A stretch of 40,545 bases of DNA from the NCBI GenBank assembly GCA_007126655.1, contig SLAV01000098.1:1-40545 (forward strand). The letters run 5' to 3'. Below, piece after piece: positions 1 through 7,913 of this stretch (its first letter is position 1; each line of letters starts with the position of its first letter). This stretch comes from Haloferula sp. (lineage in GTDB: Bacteria; Verrucomicrobiota; Verrucomicrobiia; Verrucomicrobiales; Akkermansiaceae). The notes beneath the pieces were generated by a model, which saw only the letters and a list, made by a program, of their open reading frames with translations, was not told where the DNA came from and made no database searches. The position numbers and the translations under genes are program-made.

Positions 1-3000
1 ACTTCTTCGACGGCTTCCGCACCTCCCACGAAGTCTCGAAAATCGAACTCCTCCAGCCCGCAGACCTCGCAAAACTCATCGACCCCGCCTGCATCGACGC
101 CCACCGCAAACGCGGCCTCACACCCGACGCCCCGGTCGTCCGCGGCACCGCGCAAAACCCCGACGCCTTCTTCCAAGCCCGCGAAGCCGGCAACACCCAC
201 CACCACGCCGTCGCCGACATCGTCAAACAGGCCATGGCCGACTTCGCCGCGCAAACCGGGCGGAAATACCGGCTCTTCGATTACGAAGGCCACCCCGAGG
301 CCGACCGCGTCATCGTCATCCTCGGCTCCGGTGGCGAGACCTGCGGCGAAACCGTCGAAAAACTCAACGCCGCCGGCGCCCGCACCGGCCTCATCAAAGT
401 CCGCCTGTTCCGCCCCTTCTCCGTCGCCGACTTCGTCGCTGCCCTGCCCAAATCCGTGCGCTCCATCGCCGTGCTCGACCGCACCAAAGAACCCGGCGCA
501 CCCGGCGAACCACTCTACCTCGACGTCGCCGCCGCCCTCCGCCAAGCCGGTGAAAACGGCCTGATGGAAGACCCGCAGTCCGTCACCCTCATCGGCGGCC
601 GCTACGGCCTCGGCTCCAAGGAATTCACCCCCGCCATGGCCAAAGCCGTCTTCGACGAACTTGAAAAACCCGCGCCCAAGCGCGAGTTCACCGTCGGCAT
701 CAACGACGACATCACCCACCTATCCCTCGAAATCGACCCCGCCTTCACCACCGACGAACCCGCCGTCAAGCAAGCCGTCTTCTTTGGCCTCGGCTCCGAC
801 GGCACCGTCGGCGCCAACAAAAACTCCATCAAGATCATCGGCGAAAACACCCCCGCCTACGCCCAGGGCTACTTCGTGTACGACTCGAAAAAGTCCGGTG
901 CCATGACCGTCTCCCACCTTCGCTTCGGTCCGCGCCCGATCCGTTCCACCTACCTCATCCAGCAGGCCGACTTCGTCGCCTGCCACCGCTTCGAGCTGCT
1001 GCGCAAAACCGACGTCCTCGGCCTCGCCCAACCCGGAGCCACCTTCCTCCTCAACGCCCCCGGCGACCCCGCCGAAGTCTGGGGCAAACTCCCCCGCGAA
1101 GTGCAGGAGGAAATCATCGCCAAAAACCTCCAATGCCACGTCATCGACGCCAGCCGCGTCGCCCGCGAATGCGGCATGGCCGGCCGCATCAACACCATCA
1201 TGCAGACCTGCTTCTTCGCCATCTCCGGCGTGCTCCCGCGCGAAGAAGCCATCGCCGCCATCAAGACCGCCATCAGGAAAACCTACGGCAAACGCGGCGA
1301 AGCCATCGTCGCCCGCAACTTCGAGGCCGTCGATGCCACCCTCGCCAACCTCCACCGCCTCGACGTCCCCGCCACTGCGGACTCACCCCACCGCATGCCG
1401 CCGTGGGTGCCCGAAGGCGCGCCCGACTTCGTCCAACGCGTCACCGCCATGATGCTCGCCGGCAAGGGCGACCTCCTCCCCGTCAGTGCCTTCCCGATCG
1501 ACGGCACCTGGCCCACCGGCACCACCAAGTGGGAAAAACGCAACATCGCCGAGCAGATCCCCGTCTGGGAAACCGACATCTGCATCCAGTGCAACAAATG
1601 CGCCATGGTCTGCCCCCACGCCGCCATCCGCCCGAAACTCGTCGAACCCGCGGATCTCACAAACGCCCCGCCCACCTTCAAAACCGTCGAGTTCAAATCC
1701 CGTGATAATCCCGGCCTGCAATACGCCCTGCAGGTCGCCCCCGAAGACTGCACCGGCTGCCAGCTCTGCGTCCGCGTCTGCCCCGCCAAAGACAAGGCCA
1801 ACCCGAGCCGCAAAGCGCTCAACATGGCGCCACAAGCTCCGCTCCGCGACGCCGAACGCGAAAACTTCGCCTTCTTCCTCGACCTCCCCGACCCCGACCG
1901 CACCGCTTTCAAGGACGACCTCAAAACCAGCCAGTTCATGCCCCCGCTCATCGAGTTCAGCGGAGCATGCGCCGGCTGTGGCGAAACGCCCTACCTCAAG
2001 CTCCTCACCCAGATGTTCGGCGACCGCCTCGTCATCTCCAACGCCACCGGCTGCTCATCCATCTACGGCGGCAACCTGCCCACCACCCCCTACACCACCG
2101 ACAGTTGCGGCCGCGGCCCCGCCTGGGCCAACTCGCTCTTCGAAGACAACGCCGAATTCGGACTCGGCATGCGCGCCGGTCTCGACCACTCCGCCGAGTT
2201 CGCCCGCCTGCTCGTCCACGACCTCTCCGGCCGGATCGGCGACGACCGCGCCGAAGGCCTCATCACCGGCTCCCTCGGCGCCACCGACCCCGAATCCATC
2301 GCCATCCAGCGCGCCCGCGTCTCCGAACTCAAAACCACCCTCGCCAATCCATCAGAATCCGACGAAAAATCCGCCACCCTCCTCACCCTCGCCGACCACC
2401 TCGTCCCGCGCAGCGTCTGGATCGTCGGCGGCGATGGCTGGGCCTACGACATCGGCTACGGCGGCCTCGACCACGTCATCGCCTCCGGCCGCAACGTCAA
2501 CATCCTCGTCCTCGACACCGAAGTCTATTCCAACACCGGCGGCCAGCAATCCAAGTCCACCCCGCTCAGCGCCGTCGCCAAATTCAGCATGGCCGGCAAA
2601 GCCGCGCCCAAAAAAGACCTCGGCCTCATCATGGCCACCTACGGCACCGCCTACGTCGCCCGCATCGCCTTCGGAGCCAAAGACACCCACACCGTCACCG
2701 CCCTGCGCGAAGCCGAATCGTTCAACGGTCCTTCGCTCATCATCGCCTACAGCCACTGCGTCGCCCACGGCTACCACATGGCCGACGGGCTCGATCAACA
2801 AAAGCTCGCCGTCGCCACCGGCTACTGGCCGCTCTTCCGCTTCGACCCCCGCCGCGCAACCGCCGGTGAAAACCCGCTCAAACTCGACTCCGGCGCCCCC
2901 AAAGGCAGCCTCGCCGACTTCACCAAAGGCGAGACCCGCTTCCAAATGCTCAACCGCATCGACCCCGCACGCGCCGAAGCCCTCCACGCCGACGCCGCCG

Positions 3001-3059
3001 AATCCATCACCCGCCGCCACACCGTTTACAAACAAATGGTCGCCGCGTTTGAAGTGTAG
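1..3059 (+). CDS. nifJ: Pyruvate:ferredoxin (flavodoxin) oxidoreductase, 5' end cut by the window
   Basis: The enzyme oxidatively decarboxylates pyruvate to acetyl-CoA and passes electrons to ferredoxin or flavodoxin in the cytoplasm. The frame is open from base 3 (FFDGFRTSHEVSKIE, a conserved stretch of the N-terminal pyruvate-binding region), so the ATG at 234 is internal and the true start lies outside. About 1018 residues are visible against roughly 1170-1200 for the family. Two ferredoxin-type 4Fe-4S motifs are seen, CIQCNKCAMVCP from base 1581 and CTGCQLCVRVCP from base 1749. The TPP domain has CAGCGETPY near base 1969 and GDGWAYDIGYGG near base 2428, followed by LDTEVYSNTGGQ. A dihydroorotate-dehydrogenase-like gene follows at 3121, an arrangement I recall from other genomes. 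Codons end overwhelmingly in C. Confidence 0.97.
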   Translation, partial: FFDGFRTSHEVSKIELLQPADLAKLIDPACIDAHRKRGLTPDAPVVRGTAQNPDAFFQAREAGNTHHHAVADIVKQAMADFAAQTGRKYRLFDYEGHPEADRVIVILGSGGETCGETVEKLNAAGARTGLIKVRLFRPFSVADFVAALPKSVRSIAVLDRTKEPGAPGEPLYLDVAAALRQAGENGLMEDPQSVTLIGGRYGLGSKEFTPAMAKAVFDELEKPAPKREFTVGINDDITHLSLEIDPAFTTDEPAVKQAVFFGLGSDGTVGANKNSIKIIGENTPAYAQGYFVYDSKKSGAMTVSHLRFGPRPIRSTYLIQQADFVACHRFELLRKTDVLGLAQPGATFLLNAPGDPAEVWGKLPREVQEEIIAKNLQCHVIDASRVARECGMAGRINTIMQTCFFAISGVLPREEAIAAIKTAIRKTYGKRGEAIVARNFEAVDATLANLHRLDVPATADSPHRMPPWVPEGAPDFVQRVTAMMLAGKGDLLPVSAFPIDGTWPTGTTKWEKRNIAEQIPVWETDICIQCNKCAMVCPHAAIRPKLVEPADLTNAPPTFKTVEFKSRDNPGLQYALQVAPEDCTGCQLCVRVCPAKDKANPSRKALNMAPQAPLRDAERENFAFFLDLPDPDRTAFKDDLKTSQFMPPLIEFSGACAGCGETPYLKLLTQMFGDRLVISNATGCSSIYGGNLPTTPYTTDSCGRGPAWANSLFEDNAEFGLGMRAGLDHSAEFARLLVHDLSGRIGDDRAEGLITGSLGATDPESIAIQRARVSELKTTLANPSESDEKSATLLTLADHLVPRSVWIVGGDGWAYDIGYGGLDHVIASGRNVNILVLDTEVYSNTGGQQSKSTPLSAVAKFSMAGKAAPKKDLGLIMATYGTAYVARIAFGAKDTHTVTALREAESFNGPSLIIAYSHCVAHGYHMADGLDQQKLAVATGYWPLFRFDPRRATAGENPLKLDSGAPKGSLADFTKGETRFQMLNRIDPARAEALHADAAESITRRHTVYKQMVAAFEV

Positions 3060-3120
3060 AATTCAGAGTTCAGAATGCAGAACTCAAAACTCTAAACTCA
3101 AAACTCCAAACTTATTGCCC
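3060..3120. repeat. Low-complexity intergenic repeat of AACTC-type units
   Basis: The whole 61-base spacer between the oxidoreductase stop and the next start is built of degenerate short units, variants of TTCAGA, then ACTCAAA, ACTCTAA and ACTCCAAA. It looks like a decayed minisatellite. Similar simple spacers occur at 11354-11384 and 17359-17392. No Shine-Dalgarno sequence is evident before the ATG at 3121. Confidence 0.7.
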
Positions 3121-4113
3121 ATGAACCTCTCCACCACCTACCTCGGCCTCCCGCTCAAGAACCCGCTCGTCGCCGGGGCTTCGCCGTTGTCCGGCAAGCT
3201 CGACACCTGCCGCCGCCTTGAAGACGGCGGGGCCGCCGCGATTGTGCTGCACTCCTTGTTCGAGGAGCAAATCACCCGCCAGCAGGTCGCCGAGTTCGCG
3301 CACACCGAGTATCACTCCAACCAATTCGCCGAAGCCACCAGCTACTTCCCCGAACTCGACGACTACCGCCTCGGCCCCGATCACTACCTCGAACACATCG
3401 CCACCGTCAAAGCCGCCTGCGACATCCCGGTCATCGCCTCCCTCAACGGCTCGACCACCGGCGGCTGGATCGAGCATGCCAAGCTCATCGAAAAGGCCGG
3501 TGCCGACGCGCTTGAACTCAACGTCTATTACGTCGCCACCGATCCCACCGAATCCGGCAGCCAGGTCGAGCGGCGGGTTTATGAAATCGTCTCCTCCGTG
3601 CGCGAGATCATCGAGATCCCGATCTCCGTCAAGCTCTCGCAAAACTACTCGTCCCCCGCCCACTTCTGCGTCCAGCTCGGCTCGCTGGGGGCCAACGGCG
3701 TCGTCCTCTTCAACCGCTTCTATCAGCCCGACATCGACATCGAGGAACTCGACGTCGCACACCGTCTCGATCTCTCCAACTCCACCGAACTCCGCCTCCG
3801 CCTGCGTTGGGCCGCCATCCTCTACGGCCACATGCATGGCGACATCTCGCTCAGCGGCGGCGTCCACACCGTCGAGGACTGCATCAAGGCACTCATGGCC
3901 GGAGCCACCACCATCCAGCTCGCCTCCGTCCTCTTGAAATACGGCCCCGAACACATCGCCACGCTCACCCATGGCATCGCCCGCTGGCTCATCGACCACG
4001 AATACGAATCGCTCGACCAGCTCCGCGGCAGCATGTCCCACCAACACTGCCCCGACCCCGCCGCCTACGAACGCGGCAACTATCTCAAGACGTTGCAGCT
4101 TTGGAACGTGTGA
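3121..4113 (+). CDS. Dihydroorotate dehydrogenase-like flavoprotein
   Basis: The 330-residue protein belongs to the class of FMN-binding TIM-barrel proteins usually annotated dihydroorotate dehydrogenase-like. It opens with LSTTYLGLPLKNPLVAGASP, typical of the PyrD barrel entry, and carries VIASLNGSTTGGW, a substrate/FMN loop, ISVKLSQNYSS, then NGVVLFNRFYQPDID and the phosphate-binding end ISLSGGVHT. The reading frame stays open far upstream through the oxidoreductase gene, but homology begins only at this ATG. Its position just after nifJ suggests a link to ferredoxin-dependent redox chemistry rather than pyrimidine synthesis. It may reduce an unknown substrate. True PyrD function is possible but less likely, since the other pyr genes of the window lie 22 kb away. 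Confidence 0.88.
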   Translation: MNLSTTYLGLPLKNPLVAGASPLSGKLDTCRRLEDGGAAAIVLHSLFEEQITRQQVAEFAHTEYHSNQFAEATSYFPELDDYRLGPDHYLEHIATVKAACDIPVIASLNGSTTGGWIEHAKLIEKAGADALELNVYYVATDPTESGSQVERRVYEIVSSVREIIEIPISVKLSQNYSSPAHFCVQLGSLGANGVVLFNRFYQPDIDIEELDVAHRLDLSNSTELRLRLRWAAILYGHMHGDISLSGGVHTVEDCIKALMAGATTIQLASVLLKYGPEHIATLTHGIARWLIDHEYESLDQLRGSMSHQHCPDPAAYERGNYLKTLQLWNV

Positions 4114-4363
4114 ATGTGTTGAATTGACCGGGCATGGACCCGGGCCGCCAGGAGGACCGTGCGCTTTCCGCGATGGATCGTTTGTCGTTTGGTCATGCTT
4201 GAGCATGTTTTGCATTCGAATGCCGCTTGCGAGCCCTCTGGATTTGGCGCGCATGATTGCACAGTCGATGCGTGCGATCCTGAATGATTCCCAAACAATT
4301 CGACCCTGGCAGGCTTTCCATGACGGGTTGACACCCCTCCGCGGCCGCCGCCATGCTCCGGGC
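4114..4363. repeat. Intergenic spacer with an exact 12-base direct repeat and a palindrome
   Basis: No gene is seen. The 12-mer CCGGGCATGGAC occurs at 4128-4139 and again at 4358-4369, where the second copy contains the fabG-like start codon. A perfect hairpin-type palindrome, CATGCT-TG-AGCATG, lies at 4194-4207. A TTGACA at 4328-4333 sits too near the start to give a normal leader and has no good -10 partner. Confidence 0.55.
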
Positions 4364-5110
4364 ATGGACGACTTGAAAGATCATGTGGCGGTTGTGACCG
4401 GCGGCGGCCGTGGCATCGGCCGGGAAGTGGCGCGCGAGCTGGCATCCCGCGGCGCGCGCGTCGCCGTGGTAAGCCGCAACCCGGAGAGCTGCGGCAGCGC
4501 CGTTGAGGCGATCCATGCGGAATTCCCCGGACAGGCAGCCGCATACGCGGTTGACGTGGCCGATCACACCGCCGTCCAGGAGGTCGCGAAGCGGATCCTC
4601 GGCGACCTTGGCGGCACGGACATCCTCGTCAACAACGCCGGCATCACCCGTGACGGCCTGCTCATGCGAATGAAGGAGGAGGACTGGGACGCCGTGCTCG
4701 ACACGAATCTCAAAGGCGCCTTCAACACCGTGAAGGCGTTCATGCGGCCGCTCATGAAGTCGGAACATGGGCGCATCATCAACATCGCTTCCGTCATCGG
4801 CCTCATCGGCAACGCCGGGCAGGCGAACTACTCCGCCAGCAAGGCCGGCCTGATCGGCTTCACCAAGGCCGTCGCCCGCGAGCTGGCCGGCCGCGCCGTC
4901 ACCTGCAACGCCGTGGCACCCGGCTTCATCACCACCGACATGACCAGCGAGCTGCCCGAATCCGTGCGCGAGGCTGTGCTCGCCAAAATTCCGCTCGCCA
5001 CCTTTGGCGAGCCGCGTGACATCGCGGCTGCCGTCGCCTACCTGGCCGGCCCGTCCGCCCGTTACATCACCGGGCAGGTGCTCGCCGTGGACGGCGGGAT
5101 GACGATGTGA
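4364..5110 (+). CDS. fabG: 3-oxoacyl-[acyl-carrier-protein] reductase, FabG-type short-chain dehydrogenase
   Basis: This 248-residue cytoplasmic SDR most probably reduces 3-oxoacyl-ACP with NADPH in fatty-acid elongation. The nucleotide-binding TGGGRGIG is near residues 14-21, NNAG is near the middle, and the catalytic Ser-Tyr-Lys set is visible in NIASVIGLIGNAGQANYSASKAG-type order (Ser, then YSASK). The end GPSARYITGQVLAVDGGM is classic for FabG. The ATG at 4364 is chosen because family similarity starts at DDLKDHVAVVTGG, although the frame is open further upstream. No other fatty-acid gene is adjacent, so another SDR substrate such as an acetoacetyl-CoA type cannot be excluded. Confidence 0.88.
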   Translation: MDDLKDHVAVVTGGGRGIGREVARELASRGARVAVVSRNPESCGSAVEAIHAEFPGQAAAYAVDVADHTAVQEVAKRILGDLGGTDILVNNAGITRDGLLMRMKEEDWDAVLDTNLKGAFNTVKAFMRPLMKSEHGRIINIASVIGLIGNAGQANYSASKAGLIGFTKAVARELAGRAVTCNAVAPGFITTDMTSELPESVREAVLAKIPLATFGEPRDIAAAVAYLAGPSARYITGQVLAVDGGMTM

Positions 5111-5156
5111 ACATCCCGCCATCCCGCACCGGGAATCCCACCAGCCAACCCGGACC

Positions 5157-5642
5157 ATGGAACTTTTTCTCCTCCGCCACGGCAAAGCCGAGGCCCACGG
5201 CCACCCAGGCGGCGATGGCGCGCGGGCCTTGGTCGGAAAGGGCCGTGATCAGGCGCGCGGAGCCGCGTCATTCCTCAAGGCCGCAGGCCGCCTGCCCGAT
5301 ATCGTGCTCACCAGCCCGGTCCTGCGCGCGAGTCAGACCGCCGAGGTCTTCTGCGAATCCGCCGGTCTGGACGCGCCGCTCTGGCAACCGTGGCTCGCAT
5401 GCGGCATGCGCCCGGAGGAGGCCGCCGCCGAACTCGGCGGGTTCCGGGAATTCACCCGCGTCATGATCGTCGGCCACGAACCGGATTTCTCGGTGCTCGC
5501 CGGGTGGCTGCTCGATACCCGGGCAGGCGGCGTCGAGATCAAAAAAGGCTCCCTCGCCTGCATCCGCTGCACGCCGCCATCGCGTGGCGGGCACTTGGTC
5601 TTTCTCGCGCCGCCCGCCATGATCCGCGGCGCGGCGGTCTGA
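5157..5642 (+). CDS. sixA: SixA-like phosphohistidine phosphatase
   Basis: The 161-residue histidine-phosphatase-family protein starts MELFLLRHGKAE. The RHG catalytic motif with the phosphate-accepting His is at residues 7-9, and the second conserved His is in IVGHEPDFS. SPVLRASQTAEVF matches the SPxxRAxQTA helix of SixA. The family removes phosphate from histidine of phosphorelay or nitrogen-PTS proteins. It lies 46 bases after the FabG-like gene on the same strand. Its target here is unknown; no HPt protein is nearby. Confidence 0.85.
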   Translation: MELFLLRHGKAEAHGHPGGDGARALVGKGRDQARGAASFLKAAGRLPDIVLTSPVLRASQTAEVFCESAGLDAPLWQPWLACGMRPEEAAAELGGFREFTRVMIVGHEPDFSVLAGWLLDTRAGGVEIKKGSLACIRCTPPSRGGHLVFLAPPAMIRGAAV

Positions 5643-5664
5643 TGCCCGCGACCGCCCGGCCCGA

Positions 5665-5715
5665 GCGGATTGGACATTTCCAACGATCCGTGGATAAATC
5701 GTCACGTCAATCCGC
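5665..5715. promoter_or_regulatory. Imperfect inverted repeat upstream of the FHA-cytochrome gene
   Basis: GCGGATTGGAC at 5665-5675 and GTCAATCCGC at 5706-5715 are complementary apart from one bulged base. The spacer is followed by an A/T-rich stretch (TTATTAATATTC) just before the ATG at 5728. It could be an operator or a leader hairpin. No clean sigma-70 promoter is visible. Confidence 0.35.
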
Positions 5716-5727
5716 TTATTAATATTC

Positions 5728-7791
5728 ATGCCGCGCATCACCATCACGGTTCCGGGAAAAAACCCGCAGCCCTATTTTTTCAAACCCGAAAGGAAACAGA
5801 TCCAGATCGGGCGGGGCAGCAGCAATGAAATCGTCGTCGATTGCCCTTCGGTCTCTACCGTCCACGCCGAGCTTGTCCGCACCGACGGAGGATACGAACT
5901 CAGGGATCTCGGCTCGACCAACGGCATCAAGAAGGACGGCCAGCGCGTCAAATCCCTGCGCCTGGGGGAAACCGACAAGGCCACGCTCGGTGACGTCGCG
6001 TTCGATTTCAGCACCCTTGAGGCCGCGCCTGCAGGCGACGTCAAAACCGACGAAGACGCGGCCAAACCACCGCTTCCCGACATCAAACCGGACCCCACCG
6101 CAAAAACCGAAAACAAGGAAAACACCCCCGAATCCATGCCCGCCCCCGCCCCGGACGCCGCGCCGTCCTCCGACTCCGACTCCGCAAATTCCTCATCCCA
6201 GAGGCCCGCCGGGCTTTTCGGGCCGATTATCTTCGCCATCCTCGGCATCGCCCTGGTCGCATATGCCGTGCTCGGCATTCCACAGCGCACGGGGGACGTC
6301 AATGAATGGTATCTTTTCCTCGGCAGGTTCCACCCGCTCGTCGTCCACTTCCCGATCGGGCTGTTGGTTCTGGCCGCGCTGTTCGAGTGGATCGGGGTCA
6401 TCCGCCCGTTGCGCCACCTGCGCCGCGCGGTGCCCGCCATCCTTGTCCTCGGCGCGCTAGGCGCGTTGTCCGCAGTTTACCACGGCGTGCTGCTCACCGC
6501 CGGCGGCGGAACCATGGGCGACACCGTGGAGAGCCACCTCTGGGCCGGAGCCGCGCTGGCGGCGGTCATGTTCCTGCTCGTGCCGCTGCGCGCGACCACT
6601 TGGGAAAAACCCCGCTGGCTCACCGGCCTTTGCTACCAGGCCATGCTGCTGGCCTCACTCGTCCTGCTGGCGGCGGCCAGCCACCTCGGCGGCAGCATCA
6701 CGCACGGGCGCGAATATCTTGTCGAATACATGCCCGAGCCGTTGCGCGAGTCGCTCTCCGGGTTGCCGGAGCCGCTCCGCGACTTCATCGGCCTCACCGA
6801 GGCGGCACCACCGGTGGACGTCGAAGGCATCACCCTCTACGACGCGGTCTTCGCCGGTCCGGTCGGCCAATATTGCGTCGCCTGCCACAAGCCGGACCGC
6901 GTTCGCGGCGGGCTGCTGATGCACACGCTGGACGCCCTCCTCGAGGGTGGAAATTCCGGGCCCGCCATCGTCTATGGCGATCTTGAAGCCAGCGAACTCT
7001 TCACCCGCATCACCCTGCCGGAGGACGACGATTTACACATGCCACCCGACGGCCGCCAGGGTTTCTCCGATACCCAGATCGATTGGTTCGAATGGTGGAT
7101 CGCCTCCGGCATCCCGGGCGACACCCCCGCCGCAGAAATCACCGACGCGCCGGACGACATCCTCGAGGCCATCCATACAGCCGTCGCCGCTGCCGAGGCC
7201 GGCGGAGAAGAGGGCGATGAGGCCGACGTCGAGGAATCCGCCCCCGCCTGGACCACGGAGGAAGTCAATGCCGTCAACGAAAGCCTCGCCGCCGGCCGCA
7301 TCGTCCCCGTGTCCCGCAATCCCGAGGACGGCCTCGTCATCACCACCGCCGGTGCGGGCGACAATTTTACCGACGCCGATCTCGAAGCCATCGCGCCGCT
7401 CGGACCGTTCGTCGTCGAGGCCGACCTGTCCCGCACCGGCATCACCGACGGCGGCATGGCGACCGTCGGCGAATGGCTCGCCATCCGCCGGTTGCGCGTC
7501 GATCATACCGCCATCGGCGATTCCGGAGTCCGCGCGATCGACCGCCTCCCGGCTCTCACGTCACTCAATCTCTATCAAACCCGGATCACCAATGCCAGCG
7601 TCGAACCGCTGCTCGCCATGCCGGCGCTTGAGTCCCTGTTCGTCGGGGAGACCGCGCTGGACGATGACGCCCTCGACCGGCTCGGCCCGCTGCTTCCCGT
7701 CGTCCCGCCGCCCCCGCCCGCAGATGAAGAAGAGGGCCACGGTAACGGCGACGATTCCGAGAATCCGGAGGAGGATGCCGACGAGGATTGA
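5728..7791 (+). CDS. FHA domain - DUF2231 membrane - Planctomycete-type cytochrome - leucine-rich-like repeat protein
   Basis: This 687-residue fusion starts with an FHA phosphothreonine-binding domain (about 1-95; GRGSS at 28-32, then VSTVHAELV and LRDLGSTNG). A charged, Pro/Ala-rich linker follows, then a membrane helix at about 166-184. A DUF2231 domain with about four helices begins near 191 (WYLFLGRFHPLVVHFPIG). Next is a heme-binding segment with CxxCH at 383-387 (CVACHK) and the PSCyt1-like ending MPPDGR. The C-terminal third (about 535-660) has degenerate leucine-rich-like units and an acidic tail. Five helices would put the FHA domain in the cytoplasm and the heme and repeat domains in the periplasm, as c-type heme attachment requires. 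DUF2231-PSCyt1-repeat proteins are familiar in Verrucomicrobiota; the FHA front is the odd part. Function is unknown. Confidence 0.85.
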   Translation: MPRITITVPGKNPQPYFFKPERKQIQIGRGSSNEIVVDCPSVSTVHAELVRTDGGYELRDLGSTNGIKKDGQRVKSLRLGETDKATLGDVAFDFSTLEAAPAGDVKTDEDAAKPPLPDIKPDPTAKTENKENTPESMPAPAPDAAPSSDSDSANSSSQRPAGLFGPIIFAILGIALVAYAVLGIPQRTGDVNEWYLFLGRFHPLVVHFPIGLLVLAALFEWIGVIRPLRHLRRAVPAILVLGALGALSAVYHGVLLTAGGGTMGDTVESHLWAGAALAAVMFLLVPLRATTWEKPRWLTGLCYQAMLLASLVLLAAASHLGGSITHGREYLVEYMPEPLRESLSGLPEPLRDFIGLTEAAPPVDVEGITLYDAVFAGPVGQYCVACHKPDRVRGGLLMHTLDALLEGGNSGPAIVYGDLEASELFTRITLPEDDDLHMPPDGRQGFSDTQIDWFEWWIASGIPGDTPAAEITDAPDDILEAIHTAVAAAEAGGEEGDEADVEESAPAWTTEEVNAVNESLAAGRIVPVSRNPEDGLVITTAGAGDNFTDADLEAIAPLGPFVVEADLSRTGITDGGMATVGEWLAIRRLRVDHTAIGDSGVRAIDRLPALTSLNLYQTRITNASVEPLLAMPALESLFVGETALDDDALDRLGPLLPVVPPPPPADEEEGHGNGDDSENPEEDADED

Positions 7792-7826
7792 TTTGATCAC
7801 CCGTTGATCCGGGTTCAGCCGGCCCA

Positions 7827-7849
7827 CGCCACCTGCCGGGCGGGTGGCG
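7827..7849. terminator. Hairpin after the FHA-cytochrome gene, possible weak terminator
   Basis: CGCCACC at 7827-7833 pairs with GGGTGGCG at 7842-7849. There is no T run after it, so Rho-independent termination is doubtful. A second small inverted repeat around GGAAATT/AATTTC follows before nadE. Confidence 0.3.
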
Positions 7850-7913
7850 CGGAAATTCATGCAAATTTCGGTTTCCCGCCGGGGGTTCCGGGTGTTGGCT
7901 GGCGGGCGCAACC

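Noticed and set aside
4328-4356. TTGACA as the promoter of the FabG-like gene
   Set aside because: The matching -10 position reads CCATGC, and the start would be leaderless. The evidence is too weak.
3112-4365. A 417-codon antisense frame over the dihydroorotate-dehydrogenase-like gene
   Set aside because: Low-complexity Gly/Val/Asp-rich translation; the sense frame has convincing flavoprotein motifs.
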